Part shown: piece after piece, positions 17,424 to 26,800 of the stretch
How positions within the stretch are numbered: position 1 is the first letter of the stretch
Layout: each line of letters begins with the position of its first letter
NCBI RefSeq assembly: GCF_002001165.1
Contig: NZ_MUNQ01000008.1
Span: forward strand, 186,001-250,000
Direction: 5' to 3'
Length of the DNA: 64,000 nt
Origin: Rhodanobacter sp. C05
GTDB lineage: Bacteria; Pseudomonadota; Gammaproteobacteria; Xanthomonadales; Rhodanobacteraceae
The notes under the pieces: generated by a model
The model's database searches: none
The model's input: only the letters and a program-made list of their open reading frames with translations
Told to the model about the DNA's origin: nothing
Program-made: the position numbers and the translations under genes

Positions 17424-19568
17424 GTGAGAACAGAGGCTGAAGTGTTTGCGGACTTACGAGACCTATGCAGAGAGCCAGGGTATGTCCATGCCCTGGCCTT
17501 TATATGCTTTCGTGACAACATGATCAGCTTCAAGCGGGAGGTCAAGGCCAAGGATATGCGACATATGTTTTCCTCTGGCCGTTTGCTCAGAACTGAAATT
17601 TCCGTGCTTGCCGGCCTATTGGTTCAGGGTAAGATCGATTACGCACTTCCGAGCCCCATGCTGTTCCAGAGCTACATCACCCAGAGCGATGAAATTTTCA
17701 AAGAATTTCACGATGTGATGGGCGCGGCGATGATGCAGGGGCTGTTAGAAGGCAGGGGCGTTGACGAACGAGGAGAAGCATTCGGGCGGGGAGCCTTCTT
17801 GCGAGAACCGTTTTTCTACGGGGGCGAGGCTGCCTATAGTTTCCAGTACAGAGACTTTGCGCCACAAAAATACTGGAGGGACAACGATTGGCTGTCCCAA
17901 AGCAAGGGCTTTGAAATAGCTGAGGCTAGAGACGCTGCGGAAGCCATCGCAAATCTGCAGAACAAAAAATTGCATTCGACGCAGATGGAGATGCAAAAAT
18001 CTTCGCCCGACACATGGACGATTCTTCCGGGCTACATGTTGACTGCTGAAGAAGTAGCCCAGGAAAGTGGCTTGTCTGCGGACAAGGCCCGCAGAGTCCT
18101 GGAGGCGTTTACGCATTCTGAGCACAACGAGAAATTTCAATCTGTTGGAGATTTCAACGCTATCTGCGCTTCGCCATTGATACGTGTCGACGGTGAAAGG
18201 TATCTGCTCCTCCAGTACTACAACCTTGTTGAAGCTCTGTACGAATCTCCCTTCTACTGGATGATTCAGGACAATGCCTATCGGTCGAAAGCTTCCGAGA
18301 ATCGTGGAAAATTTACTGAGACATTTGCCACAGACCGGCTAGCGAAAGTCTTCGGGTCAACGAGCGTCCACCAAAACATTGACCTCGTTGCGAAGAAGGG
18401 CTCGAAGCTCGGCGAGATAGATGCCCTGGTCGTGTTTGGCGACCGCCTCATAGTTCTTCAGGCCAAGTCTAAGCGTTTGACTCTTGGTGCGAAAAAGGGT
18501 GACGACGAGAAGATTCGGGCTGACTTCCAAAAGGCTATTCAAGATTCCTACGACCAAGCCTTGAGCTGTGCGAAGCATCTCCTCACTGGAGACTGCAAGG
18601 TGCTCACCGCAGGCGGTGATGAAGTTCAGCTGGAATGGATGCCAAAGGAAATCTTTCTACTTTGTGTCGTCGCAGACAACTATCCGGCACTGAGCTTTCA
18701 ATCTCGCCAGTTCCTGAAGTATGAGGAATCTGCGCAAATCAAACCGCCCCTAGTCATAGATGTGTTCTTCCTAGACGTCTTGGCTGAGATGCTCGATTCG
18801 CCTCTTCGTTTCCTGAGCTACGTCAAGCGAAGAGTTGAGTACAACGAACGCATCCATGCCACGCATGAATTGACGGTTCTGTCATACCACCTGAAGACTA
18901 ACCTATGGTTGGACGATGACCACGGTGTGGTCAGCTTGGGGGACGACATTGCTGTTGACCTCGATGTAGCTATGAGCGTTCGGCGTGACAATTTGCCGGG
19001 GGCACGCACGCCGACCGGCATCCTTACGCACCTCTCAGGCACCTCTTTCGACCGGCTCATCAAGAAGATTGAGGGGAAGGGTGATCCTGGATCGATTGAG
19101 CTTGGGTTTTTCCTTTTGACCTTGTCGGAAAACACGAGCAAGTCCATGAGCATGGGGCTGGACCAGATAACGCGCATGGTCCGTGCGGATGGAAAAGCTC
19201 ACGATTTTTCCATCGGAACTGTGGTTTCCAAGGAGGGGCTCACTGTCCATTGCAATCCAGCTTCGGAAGAGAAATCGGCTCGAATGTTGCTGACACATTG
19301 CTCGGGAAAGAAGTACGCGCAACGCGCAAACAAGTGGTTCGGTCTGTGTGTGGATCTCGACGCGGAGCCTGTTCATGGCGTTTGTTTAGAGTTCGATTGG
19401 GAACAATCCGACGAGATGGACAAAGAAGCATCGCGATATTTTCGCGGCGCACCGATCAAAGATATGGCCACAGGATTTAGCAACAATAGACGACGAAAGA
19501 TCGGACGCAACGATCACTGCCCCTGCGGAAGCGGGCTGAAATACAAGCGGTGTTGTATTGGACGCTGA
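17424..19568 (+). CDS. Nuclease-like protein with C-terminal SEC-C zinc motif
   Basis: This 714-residue protein starts at a GTG preceded by AGGGAG (17413-17418). Around residues 330-350 it carries GEIDALVVFGDRLIVLQAKS, a restriction-endonuclease-fold core with D followed by Q-x-K, as in NERD and related nucleases where Q replaces E; KFTETFATDRLAKVF before it supplies the usual preceding helix. The extreme C-terminus has RNDHCPCGSGLKYKRCC, the zinc-binding SEC-C motif (C-x-C-x8-C-C), known from the SecA tail and from many defence-associated proteins. No ATPase motif is seen. It is transcribed alone, divergent from the H-NS gene and convergent with the next gene. A single-gene defence nuclease is a plausible reading, not shown by the sequence. 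Confidence 0.65.
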   Translation: MRTEAEVFADLRDLCREPGYVHALAFICFRDNMISFKREVKAKDMRHMFSSGRLLRTEISVLAGLLVQGKIDYALPSPMLFQSYITQSDEIFKEFHDVMGAAMMQGLLEGRGVDERGEAFGRGAFLREPFFYGGEAAYSFQYRDFAPQKYWRDNDWLSQSKGFEIAEARDAAEAIANLQNKKLHSTQMEMQKSSPDTWTILPGYMLTAEEVAQESGLSADKARRVLEAFTHSEHNEKFQSVGDFNAICASPLIRVDGERYLLLQYYNLVEALYESPFYWMIQDNAYRSKASENRGKFTETFATDRLAKVFGSTSVHQNIDLVAKKGSKLGEIDALVVFGDRLIVLQAKSKRLTLGAKKGDDEKIRADFQKAIQDSYDQALSCAKHLLTGDCKVLTAGGDEVQLEWMPKEIFLLCVVADNYPALSFQSRQFLKYEESAQIKPPLVIDVFFLDVLAEMLDSPLRFLSYVKRRVEYNERIHATHELTVLSYHLKTNLWLDDDHGVVSLGDDIAVDLDVAMSVRRDNLPGARTPTGILTHLSGTSFDRLIKKIEGKGDPGSIELGFFLLTLSENTSKSMSMGLDQITRMVRADGKAHDFSIGTVVSKEGLTVHCNPASEEKSARMLLTHCSGKKYAQRANKWFGLCVDLDAEPVHGVCLEFDWEQSDEMDKEASRYFRGAPIKDMATGFSNNRRRKIGRNDHCPCGSGLKYKRCCIGR

Positions 19569-19611
19569 CGCATGTTCCGACTGCGCGCCACGTTCTGCCT
19601 ATGAACTTTGA

Positions 19612-20259
19612 TCATGGCTCATCTGAGCCACCCTTACGAATCGCCTGAGCATCGCGAACATGTTTTGGCAACGGGTCGACAACTTCAAGGTCGTCGGACA
19701 GTGGGTTAAACGCAACCAGCAGAAATCCGCCCACAGGCTTTGCTTCATCCGGACCTCCACCAGAAATGGCTTCAAGGTTAGAGTCATGAATGGACGTCAA
19801 AAGCTCCATGAAAAGTTCAACCGCTTTGTTACATTGCTCAGGGGTAAAAGTAGGTTCGAGCAAGAGTTTTAGGGACAGGCCTGGCCGAAGTTCGGCGACC
19901 ACTGAAAAGAGCATCGAGTACTTCGGGATCTGTGACGCGGTTTTTCCTTTTAAGAAAATTAGTTTGACTCGTGCTGCAGATGGCCCGATGAAATTGCTTG
20001 TTAGTGAGTGAATGCCTTTTTTCAACAGCAGATAGTGGTCTTTTCCTGCCTCTTTCAGAAATCCATCGAAGTAAGACTTGCCGATGTAGATGAACACTGC
20101 AGTCGGGATGAGCCACTCCAACGCGGCATAGGGGCCTGGATTCGGCCTTGCAATTTGCTTCAGTTCGAGAGCTGGATGCTTTACCGCTTTGGAGAATTCG
20201 TCGAAGGGCTCTACGGACATTTCATCAAGGTAGATAAGACCAAGGTGTGCGGCCTGCAT
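19612..20259 (-). CDS. Unrecognised 215-aa protein
   Basis: I do not recognise a family. The protein is soluble, mixed alpha/beta, with one hydrophobic strand pair LEWLIPTAVFIYIGKSYFDG around residues 47-67 and a probable helix-rich second half. The start has a good ribosome site (AGGAGAAG a few bases before the ATG). Codon use and length suggest a real gene. It converges on the SEC-C nuclease gene with 43 bases between the two stops, and lies 198 bases downstream of the integrase stop on the same strand. Its position inside the island suggests an accessory function that the sequence does not reveal. Confidence 0.5.
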   Translation of the reverse strand: MQAAHLGLIYLDEMSVEPFDEFSKAVKHPALELKQIARPNPGPYAALEWLIPTAVFIYIGKSYFDGFLKEAGKDHYLLLKKGIHSLTSNFIGPSAARVKLIFLKGKTASQIPKYSMLFSVVAELRPGLSLKLLLEPTFTPEQCNKAVELFMELLTSIHDSNLEAISGGGPDEAKPVGGFLLVAFNPLSDDLEVVDPLPKHVRDAQAIRKGGSDEP

Positions 20260-20457
20260 GCTCTTCTCCTGAGGGTTGAACCGTCGCGGTCAGTGTCTCA
20301 TGGCTGATATTAGCGACCGGCCGGCACATGATTGCATGCGCAAGGCTGATGCTTGACGCCACCCCGGGGAACGGCAGGATCACTCCACACTTCGAACCAC
20401 GGTAAGGCAACGCGCCGACTGAGGAAGATCACCTTCCACACTCTCTCTGCTTGCTGT

Positions 20458-21537
20458 TTAGTCGTCCTCAAGTAGCCGTGCCGCTGGGTTATCGGCCACG
20501 CCTCCCGCCTGAAAATATCCCACAACACTGGCCACTGACCGATGCTCGGTCATCGCCATCAACGCGGGCAGGGCGACACCCTGGCGTGCACCTTCGGTGA
20601 TAAAGCCCGAGCGCAGGCTATGCCCGCCAAAGCTCCCCTTCAAGCCCGCCTTCGCGGCCCGCCGTTGGACGATCGCGCCGACCGCCGCCGGCGACAACGC
20701 GTCACCGGTCCGCTTCGTCCACAGCCGCCGAAAGATCGCTCCTTCCGTGAGGCCACTGGCGGTCAACCAGGCCGTCATCGCCTGACCGGCAATGCCCAGG
20801 ATCGGTTTGTCCGGCGTCGACGTCGCGCTCGGGCCGGCCTGCTGCGTCTTGCTGTGTTCCAGCCGGTACACGTATTGGTCCGGTCCGATCAGCCGCAGAT
20901 CGCTGAGGTCGGCCGCCGCGACTTCACTACGTCGCCGCCCCCCGCTGGCAAACGCAAAGTAGAGCAGGGCACGATCACGAACTCCTTCCAACGAGTCGTC
21001 ACACGTCGCGATCAGCGCCTCAAGGCCGCTGCGCACGATCGCGGTTTTCTTGCTCGGCCGCTCGCCGCGTTTTACCGCCGCCCGCCGCGCGCGTGCCAAA
21101 AGATGGCGCACCGCGGGCTGTTCGCACGGATTGGGCTGCTTTTTCAGCTGGTGCACCGACGACAGCACCGCGATCCGATGCACGACCGTGCTGAGCTTGT
21201 ACGCGCCGGCATGCTGTTTCAGGCCGGCGGCCACCAACTGGGTATCCAGCGCCACCGGCAGCTCCCACACTAGGCCAGCTTTGGCGCGTCGAGCGACGTG
21301 ATCGACGATGAATTGCACCACGGCGGCCTCGGGTACCGGCAACGCAATCGGCGTCCCAAAGCGCCCCTGGAACCACGCGGCCCAGTAGCGCAGGGCGCTG
21401 TGATAGCTGCGCGTGGTGTTGGCGGACGCCGCTTCGGCCAGGATTTCACGCACGGCCTCGGCGGCGCTGGTGGCCAGCGCATCTGGTGCCAACACCGGAA
21501 AGCTCGACAGGGTAGGCAGATGTACGTTATTTTTCAT
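20458..21537 (-). CDS. Tyrosine recombinase (phage-type integrase)
   Basis: The protein has the two-domain layout of tyrosine recombinases: an N-terminal SAM-like core-binding domain (TTRSYHSALRYWAAWFQGRF near the start) and a catalytic domain. All key residues are visible: Arg in GGRRRSEVAAADL, Lys in the following strand pair, H-x-x-R in GGHSLRSGFI, His in TEHRSVASVVG and the nucleophilic Tyr in VVGYFQAGG. The start is uncertain. I prefer the ATG at 21537 (359 residues); a GTG at 21573 would add 12 residues but would abut the operator palindrome and leave no room for a ribosome site. The gene diverges from kfrA across a perfect inverted repeat. It probably mobilised some or all of the island; no attachment site or tRNA gene was found next to it. 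Confidence 0.85.
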   Translation of the reverse strand: MKNNVHLPTLSSFPVLAPDALATSAAEAVREILAEAASANTTRSYHSALRYWAAWFQGRFGTPIALPVPEAAVVQFIVDHVARRAKAGLVWELPVALDTQLVAAGLKQHAGAYKLSTVVHRIAVLSSVHQLKKQPNPCEQPAVRHLLARARRAAVKRGERPSKKTAIVRSGLEALIATCDDSLEGVRDRALLYFAFASGGRRRSEVAAADLSDLRLIGPDQYVYRLEHSKTQQAGPSATSTPDKPILGIAGQAMTAWLTASGLTEGAIFRRLWTKRTGDALSPAAVGAIVQRRAAKAGLKGSFGGHSLRSGFITEGARQGVALPALMAMTEHRSVASVVGYFQAGGVADNPAARLLEDD

Positions 21538-21573
21538 ATGTACCACATATGTTTTAATACGAATATGCGCCAC

Positions 21574-21604
21574 TACCGACGATAATCATCCATTATCGTC
21601 GGTA
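21574..21604. promoter_or_regulatory. Perfect 13-bp inverted repeat, probable KfrA operator
   Basis: TACCGACGATAAT (21574-21586) and ATTATCGTCGGTA (21592-21604) are exact reverse complements with a five-base spacer. The repeat lies between the divergent integrase and kfrA genes. KfrA of plasmid R751 is known to bind its own promoter region, so autoregulation together with control of the integrase is the natural reading. The central hexamers recur with the same spacing at 3682-3700. Confidence 0.75.
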
Positions 21605-21646
21605 TCTAAACAAGCGGGTAGGGCGCCGATCAAGGAGACATCTGAA

Positions 21647-22591
21647 ATGCCCAAAGGCATCACGCAAGAGCAGGTCAGTGCCGCGGCCGACGCATTGGTC
21701 GCCGCCGGCGATAAACCGACCGTCGACAAAATCCGCCAGGCGCTCGGCACGGGCTCGCCCAACACGGTGACCCGCATGCTGGACACTTGGCGGGGCGCGC
21801 TCGCCACGCGGCTAGGCCAAGTGCTTGCGTTGCCCGAGGTCCCAGGGGACGTGGGGCAGGCGTTTGCGGAAGTCTGGCGATTAGCCGTCACCCATGCAGA
21901 ATCACTTGCTCAGGCCGCCCTCGCGCACGAGCAGAACGCCCTGCTGGCGGCCCAAACGTCCCTCACGCAAGAACGCAAACTCTGGGAAATCGCGATCGCC
22001 GAGGCCCAGGCGCAGGCACAGAGCGCGGCGCAGGCGCGTGCGGTCGCCGACACGCGACTGGCGGATGTCCAACGTCTCGTGGAGCAACAGGCGGCTCAAT
22101 TGGCCGAACTGATGCAACAACGCGATGGGTTACTGCAGCGTGCGGATCAGCTTACCGAGGCCTTCGACACGCATAAGAGCATCGTGACGACCGAACGTGA
22201 GGCCCAAGCGGCGCATGTTCGGGCGGTAGAGGATCGAGCGCACGCGGAAATCGATCGGGCTCGGGAAGAAACCAAAACCCTTCAGGCGGTGCTGCGGCAG
22301 AAGGAACGGGAAATCTCAGAGGTCGCCTCACGTCTGGAAACCGCCGAGACGTCGGCTCGCGCCGCAGCGCACCTGGCCACCGAACACGGGGCTCGCGCTA
22401 ACACCTTGGAGCAGCAACTGGCACGGATGGACGGTCTTCCAGCAGCGCTGCTCGCGGCTCAGCACGCCTTGAAAGCCAGTACACAACGGGAAGTGGCGCT
22501 TCAAGCCAAGTTGGATGGCACTGCGGCGAACGCGAAGATCAAGCCGGCAGCCAGGAAAAGAAAGTCGCGAGGTGCGTCGGGAGCTGGCTAG
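21647..22591 (+). CDS. kfrA: KfrA-type DNA-binding coiled-coil protein
   Basis: The 314-residue protein begins with the KfrA N-terminal DNA-binding domain (KGITQEQVSAAADALVAAG, then TVDKIRQALGTGSPNTVTRM). This is followed by an almost uninterrupted alanine/glutamine-rich coiled coil from about residue 75 to 285 and a basic tail. KfrA proteins are plasmid-borne autoregulators that form filaments and help with plasmid stability; chromosomal versions often lie beside integrases and restriction genes. The start is the ATG at 21647 with AAGGAGA at 21632-21638; the frame stays open further upstream but lacks family similarity there. A fragment of a second kfrA copy lies at 3555-3668, so this protein marks the likely right border of the island. 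Confidence 0.85.
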   Translation: MPKGITQEQVSAAADALVAAGDKPTVDKIRQALGTGSPNTVTRMLDTWRGALATRLGQVLALPEVPGDVGQAFAEVWRLAVTHAESLAQAALAHEQNALLAAQTSLTQERKLWEIAIAEAQAQAQSAAQARAVADTRLADVQRLVEQQAAQLAELMQQRDGLLQRADQLTEAFDTHKSIVTTEREAQAAHVRAVEDRAHAEIDRAREETKTLQAVLRQKEREISEVASRLETAETSARAAAHLATEHGARANTLEQQLARMDGLPAALLAAQHALKASTQREVALQAKLDGTAANAKIKPAARKRKSRGASGAG

Positions 22592-22770
22592 ATTTCACTG
22601 CGCGCGCACAACGACTACAGCGCTCTGGTGCTGATTTTCTTTCATGTGCGACCAGACGGCTCGTCATCGCATCGATCGGTGTACTTACTGATGACGAAGC
22701 GTCCCGCCATGTTCAGTTATTGATGTGGCGTACCGAATTCAGTAGGTTACTGAGCATGAAAGGAAAATCC

Positions 22771-23058
22771 ATGATGAGCAACAGACACATCGGCGGAGAC
22801 TTCGATGATTTCCTGGCACTGAATGGAATCCTCGAAGAAAGCACTGCAATCGCCATGAAGCGAGTGATCGCCTGGCAGATTCAGCAAGAAATGAAGGCGC
22901 AGAAAATCAGCAAGAGCAAAATTGCTGTGCTCATGGGAATCAGTCGGTCACGCCTCGATAGCCTGCTCGATGAATCTGACGTCAGCCCCACACTAAAGAC
23001 GTTGGCCAGCGCAGCTATCGCACTGGGCAAGAAGTTGCACATAGAGCTGGCCGCCTGA
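22771..23058 (+). CDS. XRE-type helix-turn-helix regulator (orphan antitoxin-like)
   Basis: The 95-residue protein has a family-typical N-terminus (IGGDFDDFLALNGILEE) and a helix-turn-helix at about residues 45-75 (KISKSKIAVLMGISRSRLDS, where the recognition helix is rich in S/R). It resembles the antitoxin or regulator half of HigBA-like type II modules. I place the start at the ATG at 22771 because AAAGGAAA precedes it closely; in-frame ATGs upstream at 22756 and 22720 are possible. No toxin gene is evident in the 180 bases upstream or in the 800 bases downstream. It is the last gene before the dif-like site. Confidence 0.65.
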   Translation: MMSNRHIGGDFDDFLALNGILEESTAIAMKRVIAWQIQQEMKAQKISKSKIAVLMGISRSRLDSLLDESDVSPTLKTLASAAIALGKKLHIELAA

Positions 23059-23863
23059 CATCTAGCAATTCCTTATGGGAAGCACGCTCAAGAAGATGTG
23101 TGGCGGTTTTTTGGTTCAAATTTACAAATTGAGGGCGTTTTGTTGGTGGAGCTGCAAATCGAGGGAAAGTTGTGGGTGCGAAAACTGTCATCTATAGGCA
23201 GCTGCAAGGGCAATTCGTGGTCGTTGATCACTTAGTACGGCATATGTGTCGCAAGGGTGAGGATAACCAAGATCAATAATTTCGCATAATGTATATTATG
23301 TCAAATAAAGAATGACGCGTATGAGTAGAGTCAGTCGGAGCTTCAGGGTTCGTGACCCAACGCAGATGTTCGCGCCGCTCGTTGATTTGCTTAGAAATTA
23401 GAAGCGGCGTTTTCGCACCGTCAACGTCAACGACGACTTCAACCGCGAGTCGTTGCGAATCGAGATCCACACCAGAGAGCGTCGAGCTGAGTCACACCGT
23501 AAGAGATGTCGTCCTTTCCCCAGCTCGTGCGTTTGTGCCTTACCCGAAGCCTTCACGGATCGAACATGGCGTGCGTGGATTGCCGTGCAGGTACAGACCT
23601 CCGGCCAACGTCACTGGAGGTGTCCGACCATTCATGCGATACGACCATGTGTCCTCACATCCTGGTGAAGCAAAATCTTGCGCCACCGGCTTATTCCAGC
23701 AGTCTTCAAAGCCACGCAAGACAGTGTCCTATGGCATATGGTCGCTTGCCAAAATACCAGCCTAGGCTATTACTCTTTGCCCCTTCCCCAGCAAACATAA
23801 AATCTGATCACGCACGACGGACCTGTATCCGTCCGCAGGCGTGGCTGATGGAAATCAGTAGTT
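23059..23863. other. Non-coding stretch around the dif-like site
   Basis: About 800 bases lie between the XRE gene and the efflux pump. The most distinct element is the dif-like site at 23279-23306. Several short open frames exist, but none has a recognisable product or a ribosome site. One minus-strand frame reads LSGVDLDSQRLAVEVVVDVD around 23400-23475 and might be a gene remnant, but its end runs through the dif-like site. The promoter of the efflux operon must lie in the last part; no clear boxes were identified. Confidence 0.6.
23279..23306 (+). other. dif: dif-like XerC/XerD recombination site
   Basis: The 28-base site has a left arm ATTTCGCATAA (23279-23289), a six-base centre TGTATA and a right arm TTATGTCAAAT (23296-23306). 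Compared from memory with E. coli dif, the 19 bases starting at CGCATAATG are identical, the centre is identical, and the right arm differs by one base (C for T). XerC and XerD resolve chromosome dimers here, under FtsK control, at the replication terminus. The same sites are used by Xer-dependent integrating phages and elements, known in Xanthomonas and Vibrio. I found no second copy in the window. Confidence 0.88.
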
Positions 23864-26800
23864 ATGTGGATAGTCAAAATCGCGCTGGATCGGCCGCTAA
23901 CGTTCATCGTTCTGGCGCTGCTGCTGCTGATACTCGGACCGCTCGCGATTCTGAATACACCGACCGACATTTTTCCGAACATCAACATCCCGGTCGTCTC
24001 GGTGGTATGGCAGTACACCGGTCTGCCCGCGGAGGACATGAACAACCGCATCGTGACCGGTTTCGAGCGCTCGATCACCACGACGGTCAACGATGTCGAG
24101 CATACCGAGACGCAGTCATTGAACGGCGTCGGTCTGGTCAAGGTGTTCTTCCAGCCGAACGTCAACATCGACATGGCGGTCGCGCAGATCACCTCGATTT
24201 CGCAAACTGTGCTGAGATCGATGCCGGCAGGCACAACGCCGCCGCTGGTGATCGTCTACAACGCATCCAGCGTGCCGATCCTGCAGTTTGCGCTGTCGTC
24301 GAAGGACTTGTCCGAAGCGACCATCTTCGACGATGCCAACCAGATCGTGCGCACCTTCGTCACCAGTGTGCGCGGCGCCGCCACGCCCTACCCCTATGGC
24401 GGCAAGCAGCGGCAGATCGAGGTCGATCTGAACCCGCAGGCGTTGCTGGCTCACGGCATGTCGCCGAATGACGTGGTCACGGCCATCGGCCAGCAGAACC
24501 TGATCCTGCCGGCGGGTACGGAAAAGATCGGGGACATCGAATACAGCGTGAAGTTGAACGGCAGTCCGCAACAGATCGCCGACCTCAACAATGCGCCGAT
24601 CCGAACCGTCAACGGCGTCACGACGTATATCCGCGATGTCGCACTGGTGCATGACGGCTCACCACCGCAGACCAATATCGTGCGCGTGGACGGCCAGCGT
24701 GCCGTGCTGATGTCGATCCTGAAGATCGGCAATGCCTCCACCCTGGACATTGTCGACAGCCTGCGCGGGATGCTGCCGAAAATTCGTGAGGCGATACCGA
24801 CGAACCTGAAGGTCCAGGCATTGTCCGATCAGTCACTGTTCGTACGTGCGGCCATTTCAGGCGTGATCCGCGAAGGCGTCATCGCGGCGGCCCTCACCGG
24901 CTTGATGATCCTGCTGTTCCTGGGATCGTGGCGCTCGACGCTGATCATCGCGATCTCGATCCCGCTGTCGATCCTGGCTTCGATCATTGCGCTTTCCGCG
25001 CTGGGCGAAACGATCAACATCATGACCCTGGGTGGCCTCGCGTTGGCGGTGGGCATCCTGGTCGACGATGCCACGGTAACCATCGAGAACATCAACTCGC
25101 ATCTGGAGCAAGGCAAGGACGTCTACGAAGCGATCATGGAAGGCGCACATCAGATCGCGATTCCGGCGCTGGTTTCCACCTTGTCGATCTGCATCGTGTT
25201 CGTGCCGATCTTCTTCCTTGGCGGTGTCGCCAAGTATCTGTTCGCACCATTGGCCGAGGCCGTCGTATTCGCGATGCTGGCGTCATACGTGCTGTCGCGA
25301 ACACTGGTGCCGACACTTTCGCTGTATTGGCTGAAAAAGCATGCACACGGGGACCAGGCCCCCAAAGGGCCGCTTGCACGCTTCCAGGCCGGCTTCGAAC
25401 GGCGCTTCGAGAAGACCCGCGACGGTTATCGTGGCGCCCTCGTGGCCGCCGAAGAACACCGCGGGCTGTTCGCCATTCTCTTCTTCAGCGCGTGTGCGCT
25501 CTCGGTGGCCTTGCTGGTGCCGTGGCTGGGGCGAGATTTTTTCCCGTACGTCGACGGTGGTCAGATCGAACTGCATTTCCGCGCTCAGACCGGCCTGCGC
25601 ATCGAGGAAACCGCACGCCTGGCCGATGGCATCGAGAACACGATTCGCCAGACCATCCCGAAGAAGGAACTGGTCAGCGTCGTCGATACGCTTGGCCTGC
25701 CCTACAGCGGCATCAACCTGTCCTACAGCAACACTGGCGTGGTTGGCACATCCGATGGCGACATCTTCGTCAGCCTGGGCGAAGGTCATCATCCGACCAT
25801 CGATTATGTGCGCACGTTGCGACAGCGTTTGATGCAACGCTATCCCGGTATCATCTTTTCCTTCCTGCCGGCGGACATCGTTGGCCAGATCCTGAACTTT
25901 GGTTCGCCAGCACCGATCGATGTGCAGGTCAGCGGGCGCGATGCGGCGACCACCGCCAAGGTTGCCAACGAGCTCTATGGCAAGCTCCTGCGCGTGCCGG
26001 GGCTGGTCGATCTGCGCCTGCAACAGGCACTCAACCTGCCGCAGATCAACGTCAATGTCGATCGTACCCGCGCCAACCTGGTCGGCCTGACGCAGCAGGA
26101 TGTAGCCGGCAACCTGCTGACGGCGCTCGCTGGTTCCTCGCAGGTCAGCCCGACGTTCTGGGTCGATCCGAAAACCGGTGTGAGCTATTCCATCGCAACC
26201 CAGGCACCGCAGTATCGGCTCGATACCTTGCAGGCATTGAAGACGCTGCCGATTACCAGTGAAGCTGCGGGAGCGGGAGCAGCGGCGGCAACGGCAGCCG
26301 CATCGGGCACCAACAATGGCAGCAGCGGTTTGCCCAGCCAGACCCTGCAGGACGTGGCAAGTTTTTCGCGCAGCGCCGGGCCTGCCATCGTGACCCACTA
26401 CAGCACGCGGCCCACCATGGATCTGTATGCCGCGGTGGACCGTACCGACCTCGGCAGTGTGGCCGCCGACGTGCAGCGCATCGTCGACACGTATTCCAAA
26501 AACTTGCCACGTGGCGTCGAAATCGACGTGCGCGGTCAGGTGAAGACCATGGCCGAGTCTTACCGTGGCCTTATCGGTGGTCTCGCCTTCGCCATCGTGC
26601 TGGTCTATCTGCTGATCGTGGTCAATTTCCAGAGCTGGGTGGATCCGCTGATCATCATCGCGGCCTTGCCCGCCGCGCTGGCCGGACTGGTCTGGATGCT
26701 GTTCCTGACGGGTACACCGTTGTCGGTGCCTGCGCTGATGGGCGCGATCATGTGCATGGGCGTTGCCACCGCCAACTCGATCCTGGTGATCAGTTTCGCG

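Noticed and set aside
22592-22770. A toxin gene upstream of the XRE regulator
   Set aside because: The stretch has no open frame of toxin length with family features; the regulator is best called orphan.
23273-23470. A 65-codon minus-strand frame beside the dif-like site
   Set aside because: Its last codons are the dif-like site itself and it has no ribosome site. The sequence looks protein-like around VDLDSQRLAVEVVVDVD, so a remnant cannot be excluded, but there is no family match.
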